This document shows positions 12,170 to 24,139 of a DNA stretch of 64,000 bases, one piece after another. Below the pieces are notes generated by a model that was given only the letters and a program-made list of their open reading frames with translations, was not told the origin of the DNA and did not search any database. The DNA is from Typha latifolia (Eukaryota > Streptophyta > Magnoliopsida > Poales > Typhaceae), in the NCBI GenBank assembly GCA_019914945.1, contig CM034106.1:2728001-2792000 (forward strand), in the 5' to 3' direction. Numbering within the stretch: position 1 is the stretch's first letter; each line of letters starts with the position of its first letter. The position numbers and the translations under genes were made by a program.

Positions 12170-13330
12170 CTAAAGGTGAGCCAAACCATACTTGGACTGC
12201 ATAAAAAGAACCCAAAGCTTATTAGGTATTTGTTATTAGATCAACTGCTCTTGGCCTAATAATAGCCCAATAAGAAGCTCTCAATTTTCTTATGCTAAGG
12301 CCTCCAAGAGACTTGGGCCACTTAACAGTCGACCCAATTGATTAGATGAAGCCCTTTCGAAAACTTTCCCTTCTCCTATAAAAAGATTTGAGCTACTTTT
12401 TTCATATTGCCTGAGGTAAACAAAGGAACAACAAAAGCTCCAAACGAGTAATTAAACGAAAAATTAATAGAATACCTAATCAAATTGGCATGACCAACTT
12501 GTTATTTTGGACTTAGCTTTGACAAGAACATAAGAGAGATCTCAATTTTGAGATCTATTAGGATAAATGCTAATACCAAGCTAGAGAAAAGAAAAATAAC
12601 CATGCTTAATTTCAACAGGCCATCAACATCTTGAGCTAAAGAAAAAAAAAAAAAAAAGAAGATTTGGGGCGATTTATCACTTAGTTAGTTAAGGAATCAT
12701 AGATTTAAAAATAATGATTGATCGCCGTATAATTCGCCTAAGTAACTATGATGGCTAATAAAATATCATATACAAAAATTAAATAGCAGAGACTATGATC
12801 AGCATAGATGAGGTAACTCTTAAGTCAATTAAAGGACATAATTTTATTGAACAAACTCAACAAAGATCTGAGCACAAATGATAATGATATAAGGTAATAG
12901 GGGATCTCCTTGACGGATCTCACATGGCACTTGAACCATGGCGTAGAAGAGTGAGTTCGAAGAAATGAGGAAGAAAGCAAGGTAAACATGAATCCGAGAA
13001 ACCCATACTCTAGAAGAACTTGTGAGTTCAAGGACCTGATCCATAACTTACTTATGAACCATATCAAAAGCCTTCTTATATCGAGGTATCCTTGTTCTTA
13101 GACTTCTCAAGAGGGTGGACAAGCTCGTAGGCAAGAATTATACTGTGCAGAATTAATATACTTGCTATAAAAGTGGATTATTCAGTCATAGAGAGTTTTC
13201 AATCTGTTAGCAAGAAACTTGGCAAGGATGACATAACTGACAAAAGACATTATTTCTCCTAATGTTTTCAAAATTGCTTGTTGAATTTATCAATTAATCT
13301 CATTAGCTATTCATTTTTAGATATGCTTCA
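12170..13330 (-). pseudogene. LINE (non-LTR) reverse transcriptase relic
   Basis: On the minus strand, from high to low coordinates, short frames show RT landmarks. YKKAFDMVHK near 13060-13085 corresponds to the usual KAYDRV region. EIRQGDPLLPYIIIICAQIF at about 12860-12925 corresponds to the RQGDPLSPYLF region. A degraded ADHSLCYL-type segment near 12820 stands where FADD is expected. Further on, INWSTVKWPKSLGGLSIRKL at about 12290-12350 matches the segment after the RT domain of plant L1-type LINEs. Stops and frameshifts break it throughout. The catalytic aspartates are at least partly lost. Truncated, old and non-functional. Confidence 0.75.
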
Positions 13331-13405
13331 TTTTGTGGCAACTATGGATAGAAATGAACAATATATTCGACAAAAAGACATATCAGCTAGGATTTAAATA
13401 GCTTA

Positions 13406-14031
13406 TAGGGGTGTAACCAAAGTGGATTCAGTCGGATATGTATAAAGATTGGATTCATATGTATTTTAATCTTATTGGATTCGAATTCGAAATTTATTTT
13501 AAATTGATAGATAATTGTAATATTTATATTTGATTCATATATTGTCGGGTAATGTCGGACTAGAACCGGATTCAAATTCAATCGGATAATGGATCAAATT
13601 CGAATTCCTCATGAATAACTAGTATACCACAAAATAAAATAAAATTTTTTATCTTAAAACAACAAGCCACAATTCTTAACGCTCAATTATGATAGTTTAA
13701 TAGCCAAAATTAGAGCACAATATGTAACTTAAAATGATGCAAGCTTAATATATTAAACAATATAATAGAAGTATTTAGTTATTTCTCGAGAGACTTGAAA
13801 GTATTAATTCTATATAAGAATTAGCCTAATCGATGACTTCTATTTACATAATTTAAGTATTGGCTACACAACCATTGTCTATGAATTTTAAAAATCTATT
13901 ATACCCCTGATGGATATGTAGCAAGGTTACGATTTGACGAGTCCCGCGCATTCATCAAATAGATTGAAAATTTAAGACCCACTAACGAATCAAATTCAAT
14001 AATGGATAATTTGAATTTGGTTACACCTCTA
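13406..14031. mobile_element. Probable non-autonomous hAT-like element
   Basis: The left end TAGGGGTGTAACCAAA is matched in inverted form by the right end TTTGGTTACACCTCTA (14016-14031). Near both ends are degenerate GGATTCGAATTC-type repeats. The 8-bp flanks do not match well, so the target duplication has decayed or the boundaries are slightly off. No coding content. The interior holds AT-rich unrelated sequence. Confidence 0.6.
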
Positions 14032-14035
14032 ACAC

Positions 14036-14078
14036 TAATAATAATAATAACAACAACAACAACAACAATAATAATAAT
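14036..14078 (+). repeat. (AAT)n/(AAC)n compound microsatellite
   Basis: Trinucleotide run ATAATAATA, then CAACAACAA, then TAATAATAA, directly after the right end of the hAT-like element. The frames across it are artefacts of the repeat. Confidence 0.9.
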
Positions 14079-14287
14079 CATCTTACTAGTTCATTCTAGG
14101 ATAGGTCCAAAGGTAACACTCTTCAAGTTTAAGTTTTTGTATTGCTCAATATTATTTATTTCTTTAATTAATTCTAATAATTTACCTCTATACTTAGTTT
14201 CAAAAATCTCCACCACGCTCAGTTTCAGAAAAAGAAAATATTCAATACCTAACAACTTAAAATTTTGGATCAACTAATTCTCTAATA

Positions 14288-14299
14288 TGATATCAGAGC
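14288..14299 (+). other. Primer-binding-site-like sequence (LTR relic)
   Basis: TGATATCAGAGC differs by one base from the initiator-Met tRNA primer site TGGTATCAGAGC used by many plant LTR retrotransposons. An old LTR could end just upstream, at about 14285, but I could not find its partner or its start. Confidence 0.3.
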
Positions 14300-17200
14300 A
14301 TAGTTTTAGTGGTCTTGTCCAACACACTCTACTATTCTTTATCTGTCTATGTGCATCTATAATAACCTCATGTGAAGAGACATCTTAAAAGGTATGATAT
14401 ACTCTGTTATTTATTACCTAATGTTTTAGTATAAGTTTCTGAGCCAATTGCTTATCCAAAAAAAAAAGATCTCTTCCTATGCAGCCCTGCAGTACTGGGT
14501 ATTTGACACACCACCTACAAATATATCTTCTTCTTTTTTTCTTAGTTCCAAAGTTTCCAAGAGGTTCATAGGTTCAGAGTGTTAGTTTCAATTAAGTGCC
14601 ATATTAAAGCTTGATTTATACTTGATGTGGTTAATTTTAACTTGGCTAACAATAGCTCGAGATTAAGCTCAAAGCTTGATCATCAATAATCCTCAGGCCT
14701 CAACTCAAAATTAATTTCAAGCCAAGATTTGATCCTCAACAAGCATACCATAATTCTAATGGATTAACATGCAATACTTAGGCTACATGTAAGACAATCA
14801 TATTAACAAGAGTCTACCTCTTTGATCTTTATCCAATCTTGTGTCCTACACTGCAAATGTTTGATTTGGACAATAGAAAGAGGGTAGTAAAGAAAGAGTA
14901 AAGCAAACCATTTCTTAATTTAAAAAAAAAAAGGAACTTTACACCAAAGTGTAGTACAAGAGAGTATTGCAAGGGCAATGTCAAGTTTCTAGGTAACAAC
15001 CAGACTTGGTATTTAAGAAATTTTACAGAATTCCTCACTAGCTTTCTAACACAAAGAATGGATGCAAAAAGTTCATTTAGATAGATAGAACTGAAAGATC
15101 GTTTAGGTTCATTGTCACTAGTAACAACAATTCCAACTTAAAACTTCTACTACAAAAATTCACTCAGACATGCAAAACAAATGCAGCTATCACTAGAATT
15201 AACGAGTAACTAAAACTCGATTCCAAAAGTAAATTATCATTCTATAACCTGATGTATTTAAAAATAAAAGATGTACTTGTAAGGATCTACAATCAAACTA
15301 AATGTAATGAAAAGGAATGTGAAGCTAAGAATAGGAGATCACTCGTAACAACAATTCCAACTTAAAAGTTCTATGATGAAAATTCACTCAGACAAGCAAA
15401 AACTTGTTATAGCTGCATTTGTTTTGCTTGCCTGATCTCATGAGTATATGAGATATGCAACAAAGGATAACACCTTGTCTCCATTGCCAGGTCTCCAAGA
15501 CTGAACACAAGGGAGAATATGGATGAGATAGAGGGGGAGAAAAGGGAAAAGATAAAAATAAAAATAAAAAATAAAAAAAGATGACGAAATTTCACAAAAG
15601 GGTTCATGCAGAAGCTTAAGTTAGGCAATAATTTAAAGGTTCAATTGGGGCTTTCAATCTAACCAGTTTCAAATCTAATCAAAATAGACTGATTACTGTC
15701 CAAATTGAACCGGTAGACTAATTACCCAAACATGATCTTCCTCAAAGCCTTTACCTGAAACTATTTTGATGTTGTTCTCAAAAGCTAAAGTGTAGCATTC
15801 ATTTTTCCTTTTCTTTTGGCAAACATCTCAAAATCATCTCAATCGACTCATTATTTTGCCGTTCTTACATCTACTAAAATTTCCACTCATCAACCTCAAT
15901 TACAAATATTCTGTCAACAACCCAATTGTCTCCTTCCACATAATCAATATTTTAAGTTTCTTCATACTTCTAACATGATAATTCGCCATATTTCAAATTT
16001 CTCAGGTTTGAAATGATGAAATTCGTAAATAAGATAGACTACAAGACTTCAGTTTGTGCAAATACCTAACCAATGCAATGAAGTAGCCTTGATGTAAAGC
16101 CCTACTAAAACCCTATTGGTGTAAGAAATTCACTTGTCTCTCCACCAATTTCCCTTTTCCTTAGAGAACCAATTATGCTCATATCAATTACAGCTGTACC
16201 AATGTAGGCATCATCCTAAATTTTCAACTTGTTATCAGTTTGAAATATTAACAAAACCCACTAATATTTCCACAGGTGCCCATTCTTGATACTCCTCTGC
16301 TTAAAGCACCATTAATCTCTCCTTGCACCATAGAGAAAGCATAAACTAGTTTATGTGAAAAATAATTTCAAAAGCACAATATATTAGAACTTCAGACATT
16401 AGATACTTCACTTAAATCTTATGATAGACTAAGTAGCAGAAGGATTATATTAACTCATTTACATTACAGATAAGGTTCTCTTTATCCCGATACCTCATAG
16501 ATCAAAAGCCATAACAAATTATGCTATCCTTAGTTGTTGACCTTAAAATATAATGAAAAGTTCTGTATATCTTTCCCATCAACACTTTGATATCAAGATA
16601 AGTTTTATTCACATACCTTCAATAATGACATTCCCTATCTTCCATGTTTTGGTTTATCAGAAAATTGATTCAGACATAACAGCACAATGTCATAAGCTTA
16701 GGAAGGCTCAAGTGAACACCCTTAATAAGAATGAATAGGCAAAGACCTCCATAAAACACAATCCTAGTTTTGCAATATTCAGCTGATACAATGGCTTAAC
16801 AAAAGTTAAAATCAAACAGAAAATGCTTAACTAATGTTCCTATTACTAACCAAGGTAGTGATAACACTGGTGAATTGGTGATGACAGAATTAAAACAACA
16901 ACAACAAGAAAAGATGGGAGCAAATTATGGGTCTCCGAGATGTGCGTCCAATTTTGCAAACTATGGGTCGTCTGACAACATTTTCTAATCGTACAAAGGA
17001 ATACCCAGATCAGAAAATATGCCGGATATCTCATATTAGTTGTCTAGATTTCATAAAGAATCTAACTAATTCAGCTATAACTAATTTGCTCAAACTCTCG
17101 TGCGGTCCTGAAACCAAAGAATAATTCAAGAAAGTTAATTATGATATCTACACCAAACTTACAATATCATGTCCCCCTTTCTGGAATTGTAGTTACCCAA

Positions 17201-19200
17201 ATGAAATTCCCAATAGGCAACTCTTGATAATTTCCTGCACAATTTTCATTGTTTCTCCAACAAAACATAACTGTAAAAAATGATGTCATTGCTACAATTA
17301 ACACTGTTTCAAGTTGACTACAAGTGTAAAATTGAATGCAGCTAAACTGAATAAGCTTGCTTATGAGTTTACATACCAGTGAATCATTCAAGAGGTAATT
17401 TCTGCAACCAAGCTGCAAGATACTGATTAAATGATTATCTGTTAGAATATATGCTGTTGTACCCACACTAATTGATATGCATTACGCATGATACAGCGAT
17501 AAGTCCATAACTAGTACTTAGATAGAAATGATCAGTTATACATGTGCAGTTCATAAAAGCATTAAAGAAGTAAAAAACATTGAGGATTGCATAACTTATG
17601 ACCTGAATTGGTGTTATATATAAATAAAATATCAAACCACAGAAAATCAGTAACAAAGTTTTAAGTGCCACTGCCTAGGGGTGTGCTAGCAACCTATTAG
17701 CACAGTATGTGCCGTTTGGCATGCTGCCATGCCAAAAGATGTCTCATGCCACGCCCTAGCGTGCTTCTGTAATGTCAGGCCAGGTCAGGCCTTTTGTACA
17801 ATAATGGCACTTTGTTCACATTACTTGCCGAACGGCATGGATAATGTCATCTAGGCCAAGCATTTTTCCATGGTTCAGTAATTCTCAGATTTATTGACGA
17901 GTATACCACTACAAGCTGAAACTTATCATCTTATGCCGAATTGTCATGTTTCCCTGTGCCGGCTTTCTTTAACTTTAATCTGATTTCAGTGAAAAAATAA
18001 ACCTAGTGCCAGCATTCTTAAGGCAGAACTGTGCACAGCACTGTGTACACCAAGCTTACAAAACTTTTGTGCAGACAACTGACTCATCTGATTGCTTCCC
18101 GAAACATGATAATGTTTAAGTATCCAAGAATGTAGCAGAGCTTGTCCAGTATCTTCTTATACTTCTGTCACATCACCTACAAAATGTTGCAAAATCATTT
18201 AAAGTCCTCATTAATCAGAACTAATTAGTCACAAACCTGAAAGTTCTCTAAGGAACTTCTTTTCTATTATCCGGCATATGCCTTAGTATAGTACCAACAC
18301 CTTGTACTTTCTCTTTCCATCATGGCAACATCAACAAATGATTGATTTACTCATGAAACAAGAAATTTCATGACAAGGAAGCTAACAAAGAATTCTAAGA
18401 CTAAAGCATGCATCTTATTAGTTTAGCTTTGTTTTGTATTCTCAATAGAGTAGTTGCTCATAGTGTTTGGAGGAATCTGATTAACAGATGTCTAATGATA
18501 AGGGCAACTCACAGATCAGGCTGACCAGTTGAATCTGATAAGGTCAACTCAAGTATAACAAGCAAAGCAGGCAGGGTACAAAAAGCATTACTATCTCAGA
18601 ATGTCTTTAAGTTCAGCAAAATAAGAAACATCAGCTTTCCTATCAGCAAAGAATTTTAGACTACAGCTTTCTTGTTGTTGACTTCACAGCTACTAAATTA
18701 CAAAATTATTAGTCCATTCCTCGATTGATGGCATATATAAAAAGACAGTTGATTATAAAAACAGCACACAAGATAAATTTTTCATGAGTGGGCCAACTAA
18801 TCATTTACAAATTGAAGGAAACAAGAATAGTGATTCACCCAACAGTTGACCATTTACAAATAGCATTGTGGATATCAAGAATGAAAAGATTCATCATATA
18901 TTGGAAGTGCATTCACTAAATTAATTCCAATATGATTAGAGAAACACATTACACTAAATTAAATCCAATATGATTACAGAAGAGGAAAGTTAAAGCAAAT
19001 TTCATGTCTAGTATAAATGTTTAAATATGTCCATAGTGTTAGAACAAGCAAATGTCCTTATAAGCACTTCCATTTCAAAGCTGCAATGCGCATCATATAG
19101 AGCAAGCAAAGGAAAGGCACCACTACTCTCTACCAATAATTCAGCATCAATTTCCAAAAGAGAGTGTTGAACAGCTTATCAGCATCAATTTAAAAACAAC
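14300..19200. other. Long intergenic stretch, no gene seen
   Basis: AT-rich sequence with no recognisable coding frame on either strand. A segment at about 17675-17960 has inverted CGTTTGGCATG / CATGCCGTTCGGCAA-like motifs (about 17711 and 17828) next to TAGGGGTGTGC, suggesting an old transposon. GAGCC-family-like remnants (AAGCTTGATC, TCAAGCC) occur at about 14600-14740. The part nearest 19200 probably includes the 3' UTR of the minus-strand F-box gene. Confidence 0.45.
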
Positions 19201-19295
19201 ACATACACCATTAGATAAGATCACTTAGAAGCAAAAAAGAAAAATGAAAAAAAAAAAAGAACATTACAAGCAAACAAGAGTCTTCTCTTTCCCTT

Positions 19296-20867
19296 TCATG
19301 TATGAGGACAGCTGCTCCCCCGTGACCACCTTCTGAAAGCCGAACCGAAGAAGCTCCTCCTGACGAGAACACCCATACGTGCCTTCCAAGGTGACGACGA
19401 CGACCGGGCACTGCTGCTTGAAGGGAGCTCAAGGAGTCCTGACTGATTTATCAACACCGGGAGAAGCTCGCCATCACCGTCATTCTCCAAAACCCCACTC
19501 TCACTCACGGTGGCGTCTTGCAGCTCAATTGGGTTGGGGTTAATGTCCAGGTTGACCGCAAGGGAAACCCTGCTCACCCTAAGCCATTCGGCACATTCCG
19601 GTGTCACACCTCGACACTTCTTGACCTTAACCTTCACAAGCTTCGGGCAACCATCCGCAAGTGCCTCCATTCCCTGATCCGAAACCGGGCAGCCCTTGAT
19701 ACACAACTTCTTCAGCGCCATGCACTTAGCAGCAATGCATGAGATCTCCGCATCTCCAAAGGTATCGCTGCCGCAGAGGGCAAGCCTTTCAAGATTTCGG
19801 CAATTAGTGGCAATTAATTCCAAACTGCGTGCGGTTGGATTGACTCCAATGAGCACCAATTCTTGCAAGTTAGAGCAGCGACGTGCTACAACGATGAGAC
19901 CCTCGTCTCCGATCCGGTTTGTTTTCCAACCATCGATGTGGATCTTGCGGAGAAGCCGGCAGCGGTCGGCGAGGGCAGCGAGCCCCGCATCGGTGCACTC
20001 CGGGGTCTTAACAAGGTGGAGCACTTCAAGAGACACGCAAGCGGCCAAAGCCCCGAGGCCACGGTCGCTGACCTGGAGCTTCTCGAGATGGATCTCGGTG
20101 ATCCCAGGAACCTTTATGGCGACCTCTTCAAGAACCGGGTCCCAGTCCCCGGAGCACCGGAAAATCTTCAAGATCTTGAGGTTTGGAGAGCCGGAGACGA
20201 CCGGCGCGAAGCACTGGCCGTTGTAGAGCTCCTTGAGGCAGATGGATCGAAGCGAGGAGGCGGCGGCGCCGGGGCCGATGGGATCGGACGTGGCGTCAGA
20301 GAGGCCGCGGAGGCGCTTGATGGAGATCTCCTCGAGATGCGCGCATCCTCGGAGGATGGCATCAATGCCCTTGGATCCGAACGCGCAGGACCCGACCGAG
20401 ATCTTACGGAGGTTGGGGCAGGCAGCGGCGAGCGCGGCCATCCCAGCGTCGGTAACGGCGCGGCAGGCGCGGATCTTGAGGCGGGTGAGGCCAGGGCAGC
20501 GGCGGGAGATAACGGAGAGGGCCTCGTCGCCGATTGAGTCGGCGCGGCGGTCGCACTTCAGGGCGAGCTTGGAGACGGCGGAGAAGCGGTCGAAGAGCGA
20601 GGGCGCCGCCGCGAGGAGCGCGGCGCGCGCGTCGAGGGCGAGCCGGTGGCGGCTCCCGGACTCTACCTCGAGCCACCGCCGGCAGACGAGGGAGCACCGC
20701 TTGCGGTCTCCGGAGGTCAAGGAGTGGAATACCAGGGCCAGTACCTCGTCGGGGAGGTCGAGGGTATGGTCAAGCGCGCTGGCCACACCGGATGTGATCG
20801 GATCTGACGACGCCATCGGCAGGATGTCTGAGCGGCGGGGAGATGGCGAGGACATGGTTTGGCCCAT
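19296..20867 (-). CDS. F-box/LRR protein, SKIP2/VFB type
   Basis: A single uninterrupted minus-strand exon of 523 residues. I chose the start at MGQTMSS (20867) rather than the in-frame Met five codons upstream (20882), because family members such as Arabidopsis SKIP2 begin with MGQ, leaving Gly2 available for myristoylation. Residues about 36-75 (LDLPDEVLALVFHSL to RKRCSLVCRRWLEVE) are the F-box, which binds SKP1/ASK in SCF ubiquitin ligases. From about residue 100 to 440 run leucine-rich repeats of the Cys-containing type (CPGLTRLKIRACRAVTDAG, CPNLRKISVGSC, and so on), the substrate-binding solenoid. The C-terminus ends with an aromatic/basic segment (RRSFFGSAFRRWS). Length agrees with SKIP2 (about 527). 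In Arabidopsis the VFB group affects auxin response and lateral roots; that role here is inferred. GC content falls from the 5' to the 3' end. The antisense frames are shadows of the GC-rich codons. Confidence 0.93.
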   Translation of the reverse strand: MGQTMSSPSPRRSDILPMASSDPITSGVASALDHTLDLPDEVLALVFHSLTSGDRKRCSLVCRRWLEVESGSRHRLALDARAALLAAAPSLFDRFSAVSKLALKCDRRADSIGDEALSVISRRCPGLTRLKIRACRAVTDAGMAALAAACPNLRKISVGSCAFGSKGIDAILRGCAHLEEISIKRLRGLSDATSDPIGPGAAASSLRSICLKELYNGQCFAPVVSGSPNLKILKIFRCSGDWDPVLEEVAIKVPGITEIHLEKLQVSDRGLGALAACVSLEVLHLVKTPECTDAGLAALADRCRLLRKIHIDGWKTNRIGDEGLIVVARRCSNLQELVLIGVNPTARSLELIATNCRNLERLALCGSDTFGDAEISCIAAKCMALKKLCIKGCPVSDQGMEALADGCPKLVKVKVKKCRGVTPECAEWLRVSRVSLAVNLDINPNPIELQDATVSESGVLENDGDGELLPVLINQSGLLELPSSSSARSSSSPWKARMGVLVRRSFFGSAFRRWSRGSSCPHT

Positions 20868-21059
20868 CCACGACGGAGCCAATGATCTTACCGCGAGGCG
20901 GCCAGATGGGAGAAGTTTACACCAGAGGGAAGACGGAGGAGGAAGAGGAGCAAGAGGCGACCATTTGTGATCCTAAGAAAGATAGAGACGAAATAGACGG
21001 ACTCGTGATGGGAATTAAATCCACCTTATTATTGCTCAGGTTAGCTGTTCTTTTTTTTT

Positions 21060-21330
21060 TTTGTAAAATAAAATAAAATAAAAAGTAAATAATTAAATAT
21101 CTTTTCTTTCTGATTAATGGAATAAATGAAGTAGAGAGGGTTCTCTCTCACACACTCTTATACGAGAGAGAGGTGATGACGTGGACAAGGAAGCGGGTGA
21201 CTGTCAACCAGAGGCGTGCGCGTCGGCAGCACTCCTGAGAGTGGGGTGCGTGCTTTGACGCGGTACACAGTAAAGCGGTCGACTCTCTGTAGCCCACGCT
21301 GCACAAATTTCCTGCAGCTGTCTCCAAGTT
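21060..21330 (-). promoter_or_regulatory. Likely promoter region of the F-box gene
   Basis: Upstream of the F-box start on the minus strand. It includes GATGACGTGG (about 21175) with the ACGT core bound by bZIP factors, and TTGAC-type W-box cores near 21205 (in inverse form, GTCAA) and 21255. A GC-rich patch lies at 21180-21300 and a CT/GA-rich leader at about 21135-21170. No unambiguous TATA box was picked. Motif assignments are by eye. Confidence 0.4.
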
Positions 21331-21339
21331 GAACGTTGA

Positions 21340-22135
21340 AAACTTCTTTTAATCAAATCTGTATACTAGATTTAATTACACAAACACCCAAACTAGTTTG
21401 GTATGACTTTAACTATTCCAACTCTTTTCTTTTCGTTGTTACAATTTGCTTCGTATATCTAAGACAAATACTTGGTGTATCTTTACGTAAGATATCAACT
21501 AACACGATAAAAACAACGTTCAGCAATAAATTAGACTAAAGGTTTTGATTATTAGTTTCGACTAACACGCAAAGACACCCATAGGACATGGTCTTCTATT
21601 CTGAAGCTTCTTAAGATCCTAACACTAATGTAAGTTGAGTTGTGCAAATTGGAATCTCAATTTGTTTGCAACGTAACTCCTGGCTGCCTCTCTCGGTCCA
21701 TATTGTGCTCTCTCTGCCTGTGAGATAAATATTTGTAAAAGATCTATGCGATGGCACAAGTGGAACGAAGCAAAACTCTGTCCTAAAAATAATGACTAGG
21801 CTCATCCTCAATATCTACATTAGCTTGACCTTATCATAAGGCTCTTTCATATGCCTGACTTTACTTTCTACTAAATTAGCTTAACCATATTCTCTCTAAT
21901 GGGGGTTGGAAGAGCTCTTCTTCAATGATGATCTCACCAAACTTTTTTCTATTTAGGAAATTAGAGATACTATGTCTAAACTTTTTTTTTTATTTAGGAA
22001 ATTAGAGATACTATGTTTACTATGCCTAGAGGTAAGGTCTCGAGCTTAATGGCATCATACTAAATTTTTTGCAAGTACTGGGACATTTTATGGCCTTTCC
22101 ATTTTAAAGCTTCTATCAATTCCAAACATTGGATT
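21340..22135. other. Intergenic, no gene seen
   Basis: AT-rich. A short direct repeat (TTTATTTAGGAAATTAGAGA and neighbours) occurs twice near 21948-22015. The part near 22030-22135 may be degraded LINE sequence continuing from the next feature. Confidence 0.5.
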
Positions 22136-22139
22136 GTTT

Positions 22140-22480
22140 GCCTACTAATTAGGGTAAAAATTATATTACTATAATCCCTAAGTTTCGCTATATCTTCTTA
22201 TACAATATTCTTTATTGGCTTCTTGCTAAAAATTTTGCCAACTGTGTGAAACCTCTCCTTCCAAGCCTAGTGACTATTGAGCAATCCGCTTTTGTGGTGG
22301 GTGAATCTATTATCCATGCAATGTGGCAGTAGGGATGATCTATATATAATTGCTAAACTTAATATACAAAAAATCTATGATAGACTCAATTGCGATGTTG
22401 TCCGTGAGACCCTTAAGTTGATGGGTTTTTTTGAATATTTAGATCTCTTAAACCAAAGCTTGTATCAATTCCCCTTCTTT
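22140..22480 (+). pseudogene. LINE reverse transcriptase relic (5' part)
   Basis: Plus-strand frames contain NCVKPLLPSLVTIEQSAFVV at about 22235-22295 and KLNIQKIYDRLNCDVVRETL at about 22345-22415, then LMGFF. These match the PLLPSLVSPEQSAFVPGR and KLDIQKAYDRLNW segments of plant LINE RTs. Stop codons and a frameshift break the frame between them. The rest of the RT domain is missing: the next recognisable DNA is the CAF1-like array, and LINE-like sequence resumes only after about 24870. Confidence 0.75.
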
Positions 22481-22506
22481 TGCATGTGATGGTTTTCTAC
22501 TTGGAC

Positions 22507-23150
22507 GAAAATGCGCTGCACTTCATGTCGACATCACCCTCTCCAATGTCGACGGCCGCCTACCCGATCTTGGAATTGGCAGTGTTGCACACTTCATCTA
22601 GGAGTTCAATATCTGCAACTTCGACGTCCACCTTGACCTCCAATCTCCGGACTCCATCAACTTTTTCATCAACTAAGGGATTAACCTCGATCGAATTTGC
22701 AATGAAGGGATTGACTCATGGCACTTCATGCATCTCCTACTCTTTCACTCAAACCTTCTCTACAACAATGTCATCAACTGGTTGAGTTTCATAGCACGTA
22801 TGATTTTAGATACCTCATCAAAGCTTTTCTTCGTAGCAACCCATCGAATGATCTCAAACAATTCATGCAGCTTATTCAAGTTTTCTTCCGTGGTTGGATT
22901 TTTGACATGAATAACATTATCCGGTACTGCAATAGAATCTACAACAGGTTGGAGAAAACAACGTGTTTATTAGGAATTAGGAAGATAGTATAGAGTTCTC
23001 ATCAATCAGGATCAGATGATCGGTATAGAGTTCTCATCAATTAGGATCGGATGATCTACTCATATCTTTGGTTTTTAAAAGACTCACAAAAGTTTATTTT
23101 GATGGGAATTATTAATGTCGCCTTGAACATTAGATCGGGATCTTATCATT
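22507..23150 (+). pseudogene. CAF1-type deadenylase pseudogene, copy 1
   Basis: Translated by eye, the copy follows the CCR4-associated factor 1 (CAF1/POP2) RNase D-like fold: ITLSNVDGRLPDLG, then EFNICNFDVHLDLQSPDSIN, GINLDRICNEGIDSWHF, WLSF, then after a frameshift (about 22795) TYDFRYLIKAFL, FMQLIQVFFRGWIFDMNNII, and SHQSGSDDLLIS. These line up with the LGLTFSDEEGNLP, VWQFNFREF, RGIDANRFGELL, YDFGYLLK, FPTVYDIKHLM and SHQAGSDSLLT blocks of CAF1. In-frame stops follow HFI and FIN. A 35-bp segment is duplicated in tandem (22989-23023, 23024-23058). The N-terminal block with the DxE catalytic pair is absent. Non-functional. Confidence 0.75.
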
Positions 23151-23279
23151 TTCATTCCTAAATAAAGTTTGACAAAGATTCACATTCGGATTCGAGGTTT
23201 TCAAGTTTTTCTTTAGATTATACTATTAGTCTTTCCTTAAATAAATACATTGACTTCAGAGAGAAAAAGATAGAGGATA

Positions 23280-24062
23280 ATGTCGTTCAATTGTGTTGTG
23301 TGGAGGACGAACGTGGAGCACGAATTCCATCTCATCTTTCAGTTCACTTTCATCACCATCAACATAGACTTCCCTAGTTTTATCTACACTCCCTCCCCTA
23401 CACCCCACCCCCAGCCACCACCCCTCCCTCCGCACCCTCAACGATCGCTATGCTCTCATAAAAAAGAAGAAAATGCGCTGCACCTCATTTAGGTCGGCAT
23501 CACCCTCTCGGTTGTCAACGCCACCTATTCGACCTTGGAATTGGCCGCACACTTCATCTAGGAGTTCAATATCTGCAACTTCGACGTCCACCTTGACCTC
23601 CAAACCCCGAACTCCGTCAACCTTTTCATCAACTAAGGGATCAACCTTGATCGACTCTGCAATGAAGGGATTGACTCATGGCATTTTGTGTATCTCCTAC
23701 TCTTTGACTTAGACATTCTCTAGAACAATGCCATCAACTAGTTGAGTTTCATAGCATGTATGGTTTTAGATATCTCATCAAAGTTTTTCTTGATAGCAAC
23801 TCGTCGAACAATCTCAGACAATTCATGCAGTTTATTCAAGTTTTCTTCCATGATCAGATTTTTGACATGAAGAACATTATCAGATACTGCAACGGAATCT
23901 ATGGCGATTTGGAGAGAGCAACGAGTTTGCTAGTGATTAGGAGGACAATATGTAGATCTCATCAATCAGGATCGAATGCTCTACTCATATCTCTGGTTTT
24001 TAAAAGACTCATAGAAGTTTATTTTGCTAAGAATTATCGATGCTGCCTTGAACATTAGATAG
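23280..24062 (+). pseudogene. CAF1-type deadenylase pseudogene, copy 2
   Basis: The fullest of three tandem copies. It has a start at 23280 and the CAF1 N-terminal block: CVVWRTNVEHEFHLI, then ITINIDFPSF, where active CAF1 has MDTEFPG; the first catalytic Asp is Asn and the Glu is Asp. A Pro-rich low-complexity segment follows, then LHLI-stop-VGITLS, EFNICNFDVHLDLQ, EGIDSWHF, and in another frame GFRYLIKVFLDSN, FMQFIQVFF and SHQSGSNALLISLVFKRL. The YDF Asp is Gly here and the GSD Asp is Asn, so several catalytic positions are lost besides the stops and frameshifts. It shares stop codons with copy 1, so the parent was already broken before duplication. Flanks are duplicated too. Confidence 0.75.
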
Positions 24063-24139
24063 AGATCTTTTTATTTTTATTCCTAAACAAAGTTCGACAA
24101 AGATTCGCATTCAGATTCGAGGTTTTCAAGTTCTTATTT

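Noticed and set aside
12844..13067. Two overlapping minus-strand frames as separate genes
   Set aside because: They are two frames of the same broken LINE RT segment, not independent genes.
19518..20970. Several long frames on the plus strand opposite the F-box gene
   Set aside because: They mirror the GC-rich codons of the F-box/LRR gene; they are rich in Arg/Ala/Gly and show no domain.
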